Origin: Rhizobium sp. TH2 | Lineage (GTDB): Bacteria > Pseudomonadota > Alphaproteobacteria > Rhizobiales > Rhizobiaceae | DNA: 64,000 nt | NCBI RefSeq assembly: GCF_024707525.1 | Contig: NZ_CP062231.1 | Coordinates: 1,178,001-1,242,000 of the forward strand | Reading direction: 5' to 3' | Shown: one piece after another, positions 55,725 to 63,775 of the stretch | Numbering within the stretch: position 1 is the stretch's first letter | Layout of the letters: the number at the start of each line of letters is the position of its first letter | Notes under the pieces: generated by a model | Seen by the model: the letters and a program-made list of their open reading frames with translations, nothing else | What the model was told of the DNA's origin: nothing | Databases searched by the model: none | Made by a program: the position numbers and the translations under genes

Positions 55725-56417
55725 ATGCCTGCTCCAACGATGACGCCGCGCCTGGCGGTCCTGATTGATGCCGACAACATATCATCCAAATTCGTGGAGC
55801 GGCTGTTCGAGGAGGTCGCGACGCTGGGCAGTCCGACGATCCGCCGCGTCTATGGAGATATTGCCCGGGCGGATGCGAAAGGTTGGGCCGAAGCCACCGA
55901 GCGCTTCGCGCTTTTGTCGCGCCGACAGTTCGTTCAGACGACAGGCAAGAACGCGACCGACATCTCCATGGTCATCGATGCGATGGATATCATGGCGACA
56001 GATCGGGTCGATGGGTTCTGCCTCGTTTCTTCCGACAGCGATTTCACGCCGCTGGCGATAAGGCTGCGAGAGCAAGGGATGATGGTTTACGGGTTTGGAG
56101 CAACCAAGGCTGCCGAATGCTTCCGGAGTGCATGCGGCCAGTTTGTGAATATCGGCGACGCCGCTCGCGGATTATCCGCGTCGGAGAAGCAAAGCGCATC
56201 CCATCTGGTTCAGGCGACCAAGCTCATAAAGAACGCGCTGGCGGCATCCTCGGCGACAGACGGGATCACCACGCTTTCCTGGATAGGAGATTACATAAAG
56301 CGTCAGGCGCCGGAGTTCAGTGCCAATCACTGTGGCCCAGGCAAACTGAAAAAGCTCGTGCTCGAGACCGAGAAATTCGAAGTTCTTGGCGCTCAGCGGG
56401 TGCAAGCGCGCCGATGA
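55725..56417 (+). CDS. NYN-domain/LOTUS RNA-binding nuclease-like protein
   Basis: About 230 residues. The NYN (PIN-like, LabA/DUF88) domain shows RLAVLIDADNISS, TGKNATDISMVIDAMDIM and CLVSSDSDFTPLAIRLRE, supplying the acidic metal-binding residues of a ribonuclease. The C-terminal ~75 residues (TTLSWIGDYIKRQAPEFSAN, then FEVLGAQRVQ) form an OST-HTH/LOTUS RNA-binding domain. Probably acts on RNA; the target is unknown. ATG 55725 is chosen; a GTG seven codons upstream is possible. Confidence 0.85.
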   Translation: MPAPTMTPRLAVLIDADNISSKFVERLFEEVATLGSPTIRRVYGDIARADAKGWAEATERFALLSRRQFVQTTGKNATDISMVIDAMDIMATDRVDGFCLVSSDSDFTPLAIRLREQGMMVYGFGATKAAECFRSACGQFVNIGDAARGLSASEKQSASHLVQATKLIKNALAASSATDGITTLSWIGDYIKRQAPEFSANHCGPGKLKKLVLETEKFEVLGAQRVQARR

Positions 56418-56432
56418 ACCGCCATGGCGTGA

Positions 56433-56588
56433 TTAAGCCAGCACAAGCATCTCGAAACTCGCTACCGCAATCACGCCGATTGTTGCCAGCGCGATGATGT
56501 ACCCGGTGATCCGGGAGACTGGGATGCTCCGGTCGCGCACTTCTTTTTCGCGCGGTTTGGGTTTCCTGGCCCACGGATCGAGTTCCAT
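56433..56588 (-). CDS. Small membrane protein (hypothetical)
   Basis: About 51 residues: a charged N-terminus (MELDPWARKPKPREKEV) and one C-terminal transmembrane helix (TGYIIALATIGVIAVASFEM). It is downstream of the cioAB-DUF2474 genes on the same strand, but 178 bases away. An upstream ATG at 56621 would add 11 residues. No clear ribosome site. No family recognised. Confidence 0.45.
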   Translation of the reverse strand: MELDPWARKPKPREKEVRDRSIPVSRITGYIIALATIGVIAVASFEMLVLA

Positions 56589-56766
56589 ATGGGTGTACTG
56601 GCGTTTTCCGAATGTCTGCATGCGTCAGAGATCGCTATTATGCGCGGGGAATGCAATGTCGGTTGAAAGCCTTGGTTAATCGCCGGAAATTTGCCACGGG
56701 ATTGCCGGAAATCTGTATCGTTCCGGACCAATTTCATGGCGGTATCCGCTCATTGATTGTGGATAG

Positions 56767-56874
56767 TCACGCCAGCACGAGCTTGATGGCCAACCCCACA
56801 ACTGCCACCGCCAGGACGCCGGCTGCCCAGAGGCCGACGAACCAGAGCAGCCGCTTTCCGATGCCCTCGGCCAT
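56767..56874 (-). CDS. DUF2474 small subunit of cytochrome bd (CydX-like)
   Basis: A 35-residue single-helix protein: MAEGIGKRLLWFVGLWAAG followed by hydrophobic VLAVAVVGLAIKL. DUF2474 genes follow cioAB/cydAB in proteobacteria and play a part like CydX in stabilising the oxidase. The ATG overlaps the cioB stop (TGATG), indicating translational coupling. Easily missed because of its length. Confidence 0.8.
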   Translation of the reverse strand: MAEGIGKRLLWFVGLWAAGVLAVAVVGLAIKLVLA

Positions 56875-57878
56875 CAGTGATAACCCTCTTCGGGATCGAT
56901 CTTGCCGCGGAACACCCAGTAGGAATAGGCGGTGTAGGCGAGGATCAGCGGCACCAGCACCACGGCGCCGGCGAGCAGGAATTTCAGGCTCGATTCAGGT
57001 GCAGCCGCCTCCCAGATCGTCACCGATGTCGGGATGATATAGGGGTAGAAGCTGATGCCGATGCCGGCGAAACCCAGCACGAAAAGCCCGAGTGCGGCGA
57101 GAAAGGGCCGGGCGTCGCGACCCTGTCGCAATCCGTAGAACAGAAGCGCGAAGCAGCCGAGCACCAGCACCGGCACGATGACCGAGAAGATCGCCGTCGG
57201 CCAGCCGAACCAGCGGTCGAGATAGAGCGGCTCGAGGAATGGCGTCCACAGGCTGAATATGCCCATCGATACGAGCGTCAGCACCGCCGCGACCAACGCG
57301 ATGCGGCGGGCCTTTTCCAGCAGTTCGCCCGTCGTCTTCATCACCAGCCAGGTAGCGCCAAGCAGCGCGTAACCGATAACAAGCGCGACACCCGTGGCCA
57401 GCGAGAAGGGCGTCAGCCAATCCCACCAGCCGCCGGCATAGGCCCGATTGACGACCGGAATGCCCTGCACCAGCGCGCCGAGCGCCACGCCCTGTGCGAA
57501 GCCCGCCACGGCGGAACCGCCGGTAAAGGCCCAGTTCCAGAAATTCTCCCAGCGCTTGGTGCGCCAGCGGTATTCGAAGGCCACGCCCCGGAAGATCAAT
57601 CCCAACAGCATGGCGATGATGGGTGCGTAGAGTGCGGGCAGGATCGTCGCATAGGCGAGCGGAAACACCGCCATCAGCCCGCCGCCACCGAGCACCAGCC
57701 AGGTCTCGTTGCCATCCCAGACCGGGGCGACGGAATTCATCATCACATCGCGGTCATGCTTCTCCGGAAAGAACGGGAAGAGCAGGGCGACCCCTAGGTC
57801 AAAGCCATCGAGGACAACATAGGCAAGCACGGCAAAGGCAATCAGCGCGGCCCAGATGAAGGCGTAATCAATGGGCAT
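56874..57878 (-). CDS. cioB: Cytochrome bd-type quinol oxidase subunit II
   Basis: A 334-residue membrane subunit with about nine helices. It opens with IDYAFIWAALIAFAVLAYVV, then LDGFDLGVALLFPFF and SVAPVWDGNETWLVLGGGGL, all diagnostic of CydB/CioB. It pairs with subunit I to reduce oxygen with quinol electrons. It overlaps cioA by 11 bases and the DUF2474 gene by one. Named cioB because subunit I is of the short-loop CIO type; cydB is the alternative. Confidence 0.93.
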   Translation of the reverse strand: MPIDYAFIWAALIAFAVLAYVVLDGFDLGVALLFPFFPEKHDRDVMMNSVAPVWDGNETWLVLGGGGLMAVFPLAYATILPALYAPIIAMLLGLIFRGVAFEYRWRTKRWENFWNWAFTGGSAVAGFAQGVALGALVQGIPVVNRAYAGGWWDWLTPFSLATGVALVIGYALLGATWLVMKTTGELLEKARRIALVAAVLTLVSMGIFSLWTPFLEPLYLDRWFGWPTAIFSVIVPVLVLGCFALLFYGLRQGRDARPFLAALGLFVLGFAGIGISFYPYIIPTSVTIWEAAAPESSLKFLLAGAVVLVPLILAYTAYSYWVFRGKIDPEEGYH

Positions 57879-59280
57879 GGCCGTGCTCCTGGATTTGCGC
57901 GGGACCGGGGTTGACCCCGGCGGCGCGGATCGGTCCCTCGGTAAGTCCGGGCAGCGGATCGCGCGGCAGTCGCGCCATCAGCCGGAGGATATAGAAGATG
58001 CCGGCGCCGAAGACGAAGAAATAGACCACGATGAAGGCGATCAGCGAGGTGGCGACGGCAGGCGCCGCGATCGGCGAGCGCGATTCCGCCGTCAGCAGCA
58101 GGCCATAGACCGTATAGGGCTGGCGGCCGACTTCGGTGGTGATCCAGCCCGCCAGCACCGCAATGAAGCCGGCCGGACCCATGAGTGTGGCGGCACTCAG
58201 GAAGAAGCGGTTGCTCTCGAAGGTACCGCGCCAGCGACAGAAGAGGCTCAGCAGCCCCAGGCCGAGCATGGCAAAGCCAAGGCCCACCATGACCCGGAAA
58301 GACCAGAAGACGACGAAAACCGGCGGCTGCTTGTCGTCTGGGATCGTGTCGAGGCCGGCCATAGGCGCATCGAGGTGATGCTTGAGGATCAGGCTTCCGA
58401 GCTTGGGAATACCGACCGCATAGTCGAGCCGCTGCTCCTTGTCGTTGGGAATGCCGAAGAGATAGAGCGGCGCGCCGTCCGGATGGCTCTCGTAATGGCC
58501 CTCCATGGCCATAATCTTCACCGGCTGGTGCTCCAGCGTGTTGAGGCCATGCTGGTCGCCGGCGATGATCTGGATCGGCGCCGTGCAGGTCACCATCCAC
58601 ATCGCCATCGACAGCATGCGGCGCGAGCGCACCGGCGCGGTCTTCTTCAAGAGATGCCAGGCGCCGACAGCGCCGACTACCAGCGCGGTGGTCAGGTAGG
58701 CCGCCAGCACCATATGCACGAGGCGATAGGGGAAGGACGGGTTGAAGATGATCGCCCACCAGTCGAGCGGAATGAACTGGCCCTCGGCATTCATGCCATG
58801 GCCCTGCGGGGTCTGCATCCAGCTGTTGACCGAGAGGATCCAGGTCGCCGAGATCAGCGTGCCGAGCGCCACCATCAGCGTCGCGAAATAGTGCAGGCCC
58901 GGCCCGACGCGCTTCTTGCCGAACAGCATGACGCCGAGAAAGCCGGCCTCGAGGAAGAAGGCGGTCAGCACCTCGTAGCCCATCAGCGGCCCGATCACAG
59001 GCCCGGCTTTATCGGAGAAGACGCTCCAGTTGGTGCCGAACTGGTAGCTCATCACGATGCCGGAGACGACGCCCATCCCAAACGCGATGGCGAAGATCGC
59101 CTTCCAGAAATCGAAAAGCTCCTCGTAAACCTTGTCCTTGGTCCAGAGGTAAAGCCCCTCGAGCACCGCGAGGTAGCTGGCAAGCCCGATGGAAAAGGCG
59201 GGAAACACGATGTGGAACGAGACCGTAAAGGCAAACTGGAGACGCGCCAGCATCGCCGCATCGAGATTGTCCCACATCAT
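57868..59280 (-). CDS. cioA: Cytochrome bd-type quinol oxidase subunit I (CIO type)
   Basis: A 470-residue haem-bearing subunit. LARLQFAFTVSFHIVFPAFS holds the haem-ligand His near the N-terminus, FFLEAGFLGVMLFG the conserved Glu, and TWILSVNSWMQTPQGHGMN, then VTTEVGRQPYTVYG, are standard CydA landmarks. The Q loop looks short, typical of cyanide-insensitive oxidases. The start at 59280 is set by GGGAGA. An inverted repeat (59322-59336) lies 42 bases upstream. Expected to serve microaerobic respiration or resist cyanide/NO. Confidence 0.93.
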   Translation of the reverse strand: MMWDNLDAAMLARLQFAFTVSFHIVFPAFSIGLASYLAVLEGLYLWTKDKVYEELFDFWKAIFAIAFGMGVVSGIVMSYQFGTNWSVFSDKAGPVIGPLMGYEVLTAFFLEAGFLGVMLFGKKRVGPGLHYFATLMVALGTLISATWILSVNSWMQTPQGHGMNAEGQFIPLDWWAIIFNPSFPYRLVHMVLAAYLTTALVVGAVGAWHLLKKTAPVRSRRMLSMAMWMVTCTAPIQIIAGDQHGLNTLEHQPVKIMAMEGHYESHPDGAPLYLFGIPNDKEQRLDYAVGIPKLGSLILKHHLDAPMAGLDTIPDDKQPPVFVVFWSFRVMVGLGFAMLGLGLLSLFCRWRGTFESNRFFLSAATLMGPAGFIAVLAGWITTEVGRQPYTVYGLLLTAESRSPIAAPAVATSLIAFIVVYFFVFGAGIFYILRLMARLPRDPLPGLTEGPIRAAGVNPGPAQIQEHGHAH

Positions 59281-59321
59281 CAATTCTCCCTGTCCAGGAT
59301 CATCACGAACGTAACTCAATT

Positions 59322-59336
59322 TTCACGAAGCGTGAA
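59322..59336. promoter_or_regulatory. Inverted repeat upstream of cioAB
   Basis: TTCACG-AAG-CGTGAA, perfect six-base arms, lies in the shared promoter region between cioA and the divergent toxin gene. It does not match the FNR box (TTGAT-N4-ATCAA). The binding protein is unknown. Confidence 0.4.
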
Positions 59337-59421
59337 CTGGAAAGGTTGTTGGAGTCAACGCGACATTCTGAACATGCGCGCGTTTGGCGCAGGTATAAAG
59401 AAGTACTCCGGCTTAGAAGCG

Positions 59422-59442
59422 GCCAGCTGTGGACAGCTAGGC
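59422..59442. promoter_or_regulatory. Imperfect dyad before toxin-antitoxin genes
   Basis: GCCAGCT-GTGGAC-AGCT-A-GGC: arms pair except for one bulged A. It ends four bases before the toxin ATG at 59447, where type II antitoxins usually bind to autoregulate. Confidence 0.35.
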
Positions 59443-59446
59443 GCCA

Positions 59447-59797
59447 ATGACGTATAAATCGTCTATGCAGAGGCTAATCACCGTGGCGGAGATGCCGCTC
59501 TTCATCAAACAGGCGGAAGCCGTGTGGTCCATTGAGGAGCGCTCGGAATTCATCGACTTCATCGCTGGCAATCCGGAGGCCGGGGACTTGATCCCCGGCA
59601 CCGGCGGCATTCGAAAGATCCGCTGGTCCCGGGGCGGAAGCGGAAAACGTGGCGGCGTTCGTGTGATCTATTTCTTCTACGACGAAGTGAGGCCACTCTA
59701 TTTGTTGATGGTTTATTCCAAAGCCCGAAAGGAAAACTTGACGCCGGATGAAACGAAAATTCTGCGGAACATCGCCGCCGCGATTTCAAGAAAGTGA
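59447..59797 (+). CDS. RelE/HigB-type toxin
   Basis: A 116-residue (or 110 from ATG 59465) mRNA-interferase-like toxin of the RelE/ParE superfamily: EERSEFIDFIAGNPEAGDLI, GGIRKIRWSRGGSGKRGGVR, VIYFFYDEVRPLYLLMVY and the C-terminal KARKENLTPDE. The basic surface and the GxRKxRW-RGGVRVIYF pattern are typical. It is followed nine bases later by its antitoxin; the toxin-first order is as in higBA. Confidence 0.82.
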   Translation: MTYKSSMQRLITVAEMPLFIKQAEAVWSIEERSEFIDFIAGNPEAGDLIPGTGGIRKIRWSRGGSGKRGGVRVIYFFYDEVRPLYLLMVYSKARKENLTPDETKILRNIAAAISRK

Positions 59798-59806
59798 GGA
59801 GTGATT

Positions 59807-60100
59807 ATGGGACGGTTTGCAGACGAACTCATTGAGAGCATGACCCAGGCGCTGGATCATGCGCGAGGCAACAAGGTCGATGGAATGCGGTTGACGGAGG
59901 TTCATGTTCCCGATGTCAGGATCATCCGGGAATCGCTTCACATGTCGCAAAGCGAATTCGCTTCAAGCTTTCGAATTCCGCTGGCAACCATAAAGAACTG
60001 GGAGCAGGGCAGGCGGCGGCCCGACGCACCGGCGCTCGCCTATCTTCGCGTCATCGAGCGCAGTCCGAAGACTGTTATTGAGGCGGTAGCTACCAAATGA
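59807..60100 (+). CDS. Xre-family antitoxin
   Basis: A 97-residue antitoxin. The C-terminal half is an HTH (RIIRESLHMSQSEFASSFRI, then PLATIKNWEQGRRRPDAPA) of the NadS/HigA kind. The N-terminal half probably wraps the toxin. ATG 59807 follows GAGGAG; a GTG two codons upstream is possible. It should neutralise the toxin and repress the operon, perhaps at the dyad before the toxin. Confidence 0.85.
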   Translation: MGRFADELIESMTQALDHARGNKVDGMRLTEVHVPDVRIIRESLHMSQSEFASSFRIPLATIKNWEQGRRRPDAPALAYLRVIERSPKTVIEAVATK

Positions 60101-60126
60101 AAAACCCGCGGATCGAAATCCGCGGG
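60101..60126 (-). terminator. Rho-independent terminator (lipoprotein gene; possibly bidirectional)
   Basis: Nine-bp perfect stem CCCGCGGAT / ATCCGCGGG with loop CGAA (60105-60126), directly after the antitoxin stop. On the minus strand it is followed by a T run (TTTTTC), so it mainly ends the lipoprotein transcript. Confidence 0.8.
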
Positions 60127-60152
60127 CTGCATCAAACTTCTACCGTGAAATC

Positions 60153-60557
60153 TTACTTCGCGGCGTCCAGCGTCTGTTCGCACCAGGTCGGGCCGCCATT
60201 GGCGCCGGGCTTGTCCACGGTCGCATCGATCGACTTGATCATGTAATCGGAGCCGACGACCAGCTTGACCTGGCAGACGAGGTAGGCCGTCCGCGCACGC
60301 GCCACGAGCTTCTTGTCCTTGCCTTCGCCGGTATATTGCGCCGCTTCCTTGCGGGTGCGGTATCCGCCGCGCCAGACATAGGTCGTTGAGGAACCGCTTT
60401 CCACGTCGGAAATCGGAGGACCATAGGCGGCGAAGAACTTGCCGGCCTCCTGGCCCACCCAGCGGGCGGATAGTGGATCGCCGGAGACGGCGGCAACGGT
60501 CGAGCAGCCAGCGACGGCAAGGCCAAGGACGGTCAAGAGCGCGATGCGGGAAATCAT
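60153..60557 (-). CDS. Putative lipoprotein
   Basis: A 134-residue protein. The N-terminal helix LLTVLGLAVAGCST ends in a lipobox (AVAGC), so it should be lipidated at Cys18 and anchored to the envelope. The mature part has ARWVGQEAGKFFAAYGPPIS and STTYVWRGGYRTR, a pattern seen in unannotated small lipoproteins. A Cys pair (YLVCQVK and TWCEQT) may form a disulfide. Function unknown. The start is the first Met giving a signal peptide; the frame is open 37 codons upstream. Confidence 0.75.
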   Translation of the reverse strand: MISRIALLTVLGLAVAGCSTVAAVSGDPLSARWVGQEAGKFFAAYGPPISDVESGSSTTYVWRGGYRTRKEAAQYTGEGKDKKLVARARTAYLVCQVKLVVGSDYMIKSIDATVDKPGANGGPTWCEQTLDAAK

Positions 60558-61079
60558 GCGGGAAGGATTCCTCTGAAATAGGCGCCGGGAAGGCCCGGAG
60601 GTCACGTGTTTCGGTCGAAACCCGCATAAACCTCTTGGCGAAAAAACGGTATCACTTTTTCGCCACATTGACGCAATTCTTCACAGTCTTCGCCCCGGTG
60701 CGACAGATTGCGTCCTCAGAGTGCGTCCACTGAGGCGAGGGACGCGTCATGACGCTAACCGATCAGGCTATGGCGGGGTTGGAATGGTGGCTGCGGAACG
60801 AGCCTTTTCCGCGTTAACCCTCATTTGTAGAAAATCCATCCGGTTGGCGGGGCCTTCCAGGTTCCGTTCAATCTCCCGCCACCCGCATTACGCGTGGCCC
60901 GACGGCCAGAAAACGCCGGGAATTTGCGGCTCGCATAAAATTGAACGTGGCTTTGCCCAAACTTTGACCCTTTGGAAAAAATTTCCTCGGAGTCATATTG
61001 ATTTTCCCCTTCAAATGCGGTCCATTCCGGCCAACCGCGCTAAAATTGTTCAGGCGCGGATGCAACCCTGGGGGAAATC
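60558..61079. other. Long intergenic region upstream of the dpp operon
   Basis: A 522-base stretch without a convincing gene, holding the promoters of the lipoprotein and of dppA. A possible 22-codon leader frame (60749-60817, beginning MTLTDQAMAGLEWW) follows GAGGGACGC. Around 60960-61010 the sequence is more AT-rich (for example GAAAAAATTTCC) and is the likeliest dppA promoter area. A GGGGGAAATC ribosome site ends the region. Confidence 0.4.
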
Positions 61080-62675
61080 ATGAAAAAAATAACGACACTC
61101 CTCGCCGCCACCGCCATTGTCTCGGCTTTCGCATTTGCCGCGTCCGCCAAGACGCTCGTCTATTGCGCCGAAGCGTCCCCGGAAGGCTTCGACCCGGGTC
61201 TCTACACCGGCGGCCAGACTTTCGACGCCTCCTCGCGTACCGTTTACAGCCGTCTTGTCGAATTCAAGCACGGCGGCACTGAAATCGAACCGGGCGTGGC
61301 CGAAAGCTGGACCATTTCCGACGACGGCAAGGAATACACGTTCAAGCTCCGTCCGGGCGTGAAATTCCAGACCACCGAATTCTTCACGCCGACGCGCGAA
61401 CTGAACGCCGACGACGTGATCTTCTCCTTCGAGCGCCAGCTCAAGGCCGATAACAAATGGAATAAGTATGTCGACGGCGCTGCCTGGGAATATTCCGCGG
61501 GCATGGGCTTTCCGGAACTCATCAAGTCGATCGAAAAGGTCGATGACCTGACCGTCAAGTTCGTCCTCAACAAACCCGAAGCGCCGTTCCTCGCCAACAT
61601 GGGCATGGACTTCGCCTCGATCATGTCGAAGGAATATGCCGACAAGCTCGAAGCCGACGGCAAGATGGGCCAGTTGAACCAGATGCCGCTCGGCACCGGT
61701 CCGTTCACCTTCGTCGCCTACCAGACCGACGCCGTGATCCGCTACAAGGCCAATCCGGACTACTTCAAGGGCAAGGAAAAGCTCGACGATCTCGTTTTCG
61801 CGATCACCACCGACGCTGCCGTCCGCGCCCAGAAGCTGAAGGCCGGTGAATGCCATGTCATGCCGTATCCGAACGCAGCCGATGTCGCGGAACTGAAGAA
61901 GGACCCGAACCTCAACGTTCTCGAACAGCCGGGCCTGAACGTCTCCTATCTCGCCTACAACACGCTCATCGCGCCCTTCGATAAGGCCGAAGTGCGCCGG
62001 GCGCTGAACCAGGCGATCAACAAGCAGGCGATCGTCGATGCCGTCTTCCAGGGTGCCGCCCAGGTTGCCGTCAACCCGATCCCGCCGACAATGTGGTCCT
62101 ACAACAAGTCGACTGTCGACGATAAGTACGATCCTGAAGCTGCCAAGGCCGCTCTCGAAGCTGCTGGCGTCAAGGATCTCAGCATGAAGATCTGGGCGAT
62201 GCCCGTCTCGCGTCCCTACATGCTGAACGCCCGTCGTGCTGCTGAACTGATGCAGGCTGACCTCGAGAAGGTCGGCGTCAAGGTCGAGATCGTCTCGTTC
62301 GAATGGGCCGAGTACCTGAAGCGCTCCTCCGATAAGGATCGCGATGGCGCCGTTATCCTCGGCTGGACCGGCGACAATGGCGATCCGGACAACTTCCTCG
62401 ATACGCTTCTGGGCTGCACCGCCGTCGGCGGCAACAATCGCGCTCAGTGGTGCAACGAAGAGTTCGACGCCCTCGTGAAGAAGGCTAAGGTCACGTCGGA
62501 TCTCGCCGAACGCACCAAGCTCTATGAAGAGGCTCAGGTCGTCTTCAAGCGCGAAGCGCCTTGGGCAACCATCGACCATTCCGTTGCCTTCGGCCCGATC
62601 AGCAAGAAAGTCTCCGGCTACATGATGGACCCGCTCGGTATCCATCGCTTTGACGGCGTCGATATCGCAGAGTAA
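61080..62675 (+). CDS. dppA: Dipeptide ABC transporter substrate-binding protein
   Basis: A 531-residue periplasmic SBP_bac_5 protein. The signal peptide KKITTLLAATAIVSAFAFAA is cut near ASAKT. The mature start LVYCAEASPEGFDPGLYTGG is nearly the same as in E. coli DppA. Further landmarks are VAESWTISDDGKEYTFKLRP, PFTFVAYQTDAVIRYKANPD and LGWTGDNGDPDNFLDTLLG. It delivers dipeptides, or in some species haem or 5-aminolevulinate, to the permeases. A GGGGGAA ribosome site precedes the ATG. Confidence 0.92.
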   Translation: MKKITTLLAATAIVSAFAFAASAKTLVYCAEASPEGFDPGLYTGGQTFDASSRTVYSRLVEFKHGGTEIEPGVAESWTISDDGKEYTFKLRPGVKFQTTEFFTPTRELNADDVIFSFERQLKADNKWNKYVDGAAWEYSAGMGFPELIKSIEKVDDLTVKFVLNKPEAPFLANMGMDFASIMSKEYADKLEADGKMGQLNQMPLGTGPFTFVAYQTDAVIRYKANPDYFKGKEKLDDLVFAITTDAAVRAQKLKAGECHVMPYPNAADVAELKKDPNLNVLEQPGLNVSYLAYNTLIAPFDKAEVRRALNQAINKQAIVDAVFQGAAQVAVNPIPPTMWSYNKSTVDDKYDPEAAKAALEAAGVKDLSMKIWAMPVSRPYMLNARRAAELMQADLEKVGVKVEIVSFEWAEYLKRSSDKDRDGAVILGWTGDNGDPDNFLDTLLGCTAVGGNNRAQWCNEEFDALVKKAKVTSDLAERTKLYEEAQVVFKREAPWATIDHSVAFGPISKKVSGYMMDPLGIHRFDGVDIAE

Positions 62676-62712
62676 AAGGGTCGTGCGGCCGGTGTGAAGC
62701 CGGTGCATTTCT

Positions 62713-62742
62713 GGCGGGGTAGCTTTCGCTGCCCCGCCTTTT
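62713..62742 (+). terminator. Hairpin between dppA and dppB (attenuating terminator)
   Basis: GGCGGGGTAGC / GCTGCCCCGCC (62713-62738, one G:T pair, loop TTTC) followed by TTTT, between the SBP and the first permease. It probably stops most transcripts, giving the usual excess of binding protein over permease. Confidence 0.75.
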
Positions 62743-62761
62743 CAACTATATGGAACATACC

Positions 62762-63766
62762 ATGCTGCGTTTCTTGCTCGGCAGGATTGCGGTTCTGATC
62801 CCCACTTTCGTGGGCGTCGCGCTGATTGCTTTTTCCTTCATTCGTCTGCTGCCCGGCGACCCCGTCATGTTGATGTCGGGTGAACGGGTCATGGACCCGG
62901 TGCGCTATGCCAAGGTCATGCATGATCTTGGCCTGGACCGTCCGTTCTACATCCAGTTCTTCGATTATTTCGGCAATCTGCTGCAAGGCGATCTCGGCAA
63001 TTCGATCGTCACCAAGCGGCCGGTACTGGACGAGTTCTTCACGCTGTTTCCGGCGACACTGGAACTCTCCTTCTGCGCCATCGTCCTGGCGGTTGGTCTT
63101 GGCATCCCGGCCGGTGTGATTGCCGCGCTGAAGCGGGGAACCTGGCTCGATCAAACCCTGATGGGCGCCGCGCTGGTCGGCTATTCCATGCCGATCTTCT
63201 GGTGGGGCCTGCTGCTCATCATCTTCTTCTCGGGCTATCTCGGCTGGACGCCCGTCTCGGGCCGCATCTCGCTGATGTATTATTTCCCGACCACGACCGG
63301 CTTCATGCTGATCGACAGCCTGCTGTCGGGGCAATCCGGGGCGTTTCGCTCGGCACTTGCCTATCTCATCCTACCGTCGATCGTGCTCGCCACGATTCCG
63401 CTGGCGGTCATCGCGCGGCAGACGCGCTCGGCCATGCTCGAAGTGCTGGGCGAGGATTACGTCCGCACCGCCCGCGCCAAGGGGCTGTCGCCGTTCCGGG
63501 TCATCGGCATCCATGCGCTGCGCAATGCGATGATCCCCGTCGTCACCACCATCGGCCTGCAGGTCGGCGTGCTGCTCGCGGGCGCCATCCTGACGGAATC
63601 GATCTTCTCCTGGCCGGGTATCGGCAAATGGATGGTCGATGCCGTCTTCAAGCGTGACTATGTGGTCGTGCAGGGCGGATTGATGCTGATCGCGGCGGTG
63701 ATCATGTTCGTCAACCTGATCGTGGACATTCTCTACGGCTTCCTCAATCCGCGGATCGGCCGGTAG
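62762..63766 (+). CDS. dppB: Dipeptide ABC transporter permease
   Basis: A ~334-residue inner-membrane permease with six helices. MLRFLLGRIAVLIPTFVGVA is the characteristic DppB/OppB start, SFIRLLPGDPVMLMSGE follows, and the EAA loop is VLGEDYVRTARAKGLSPFRV, where the ATPases dock. ATG 62762 gives the family-typical start; an ATG four codons earlier is possible. It reads into dppC after nine bases. Confidence 0.92.
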   Translation: MLRFLLGRIAVLIPTFVGVALIAFSFIRLLPGDPVMLMSGERVMDPVRYAKVMHDLGLDRPFYIQFFDYFGNLLQGDLGNSIVTKRPVLDEFFTLFPATLELSFCAIVLAVGLGIPAGVIAALKRGTWLDQTLMGAALVGYSMPIFWWGLLLIIFFSGYLGWTPVSGRISLMYYFPTTTGFMLIDSLLSGQSGAFRSALAYLILPSIVLATIPLAVIARQTRSAMLEVLGEDYVRTARAKGLSPFRVIGIHALRNAMIPVVTTIGLQVGVLLAGAILTESIFSWPGIGKWMVDAVFKRDYVVVQGGLMLIAAVIMFVNLIVDILYGFLNPRIGR

Positions 63767-63775
63767 GACAAATCG

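Noticed and set aside
59281..59446. FNR/FixK box upstream of cioAB
   Set aside because: No TTGAT-N4-ATCAA match; the nearest TTG...TCAA pair has the wrong spacing and halves.
57871..59457. 528-codon plus-strand frame opposite cioA
   Set aside because: Antisense shadow, extremely rich in His/Arg/Glu and Gly, no domain.
61050..62708. 552-codon minus-strand frame opposite dppA
   Set aside because: Antisense shadow of dppA with no plausible start signal or domain.
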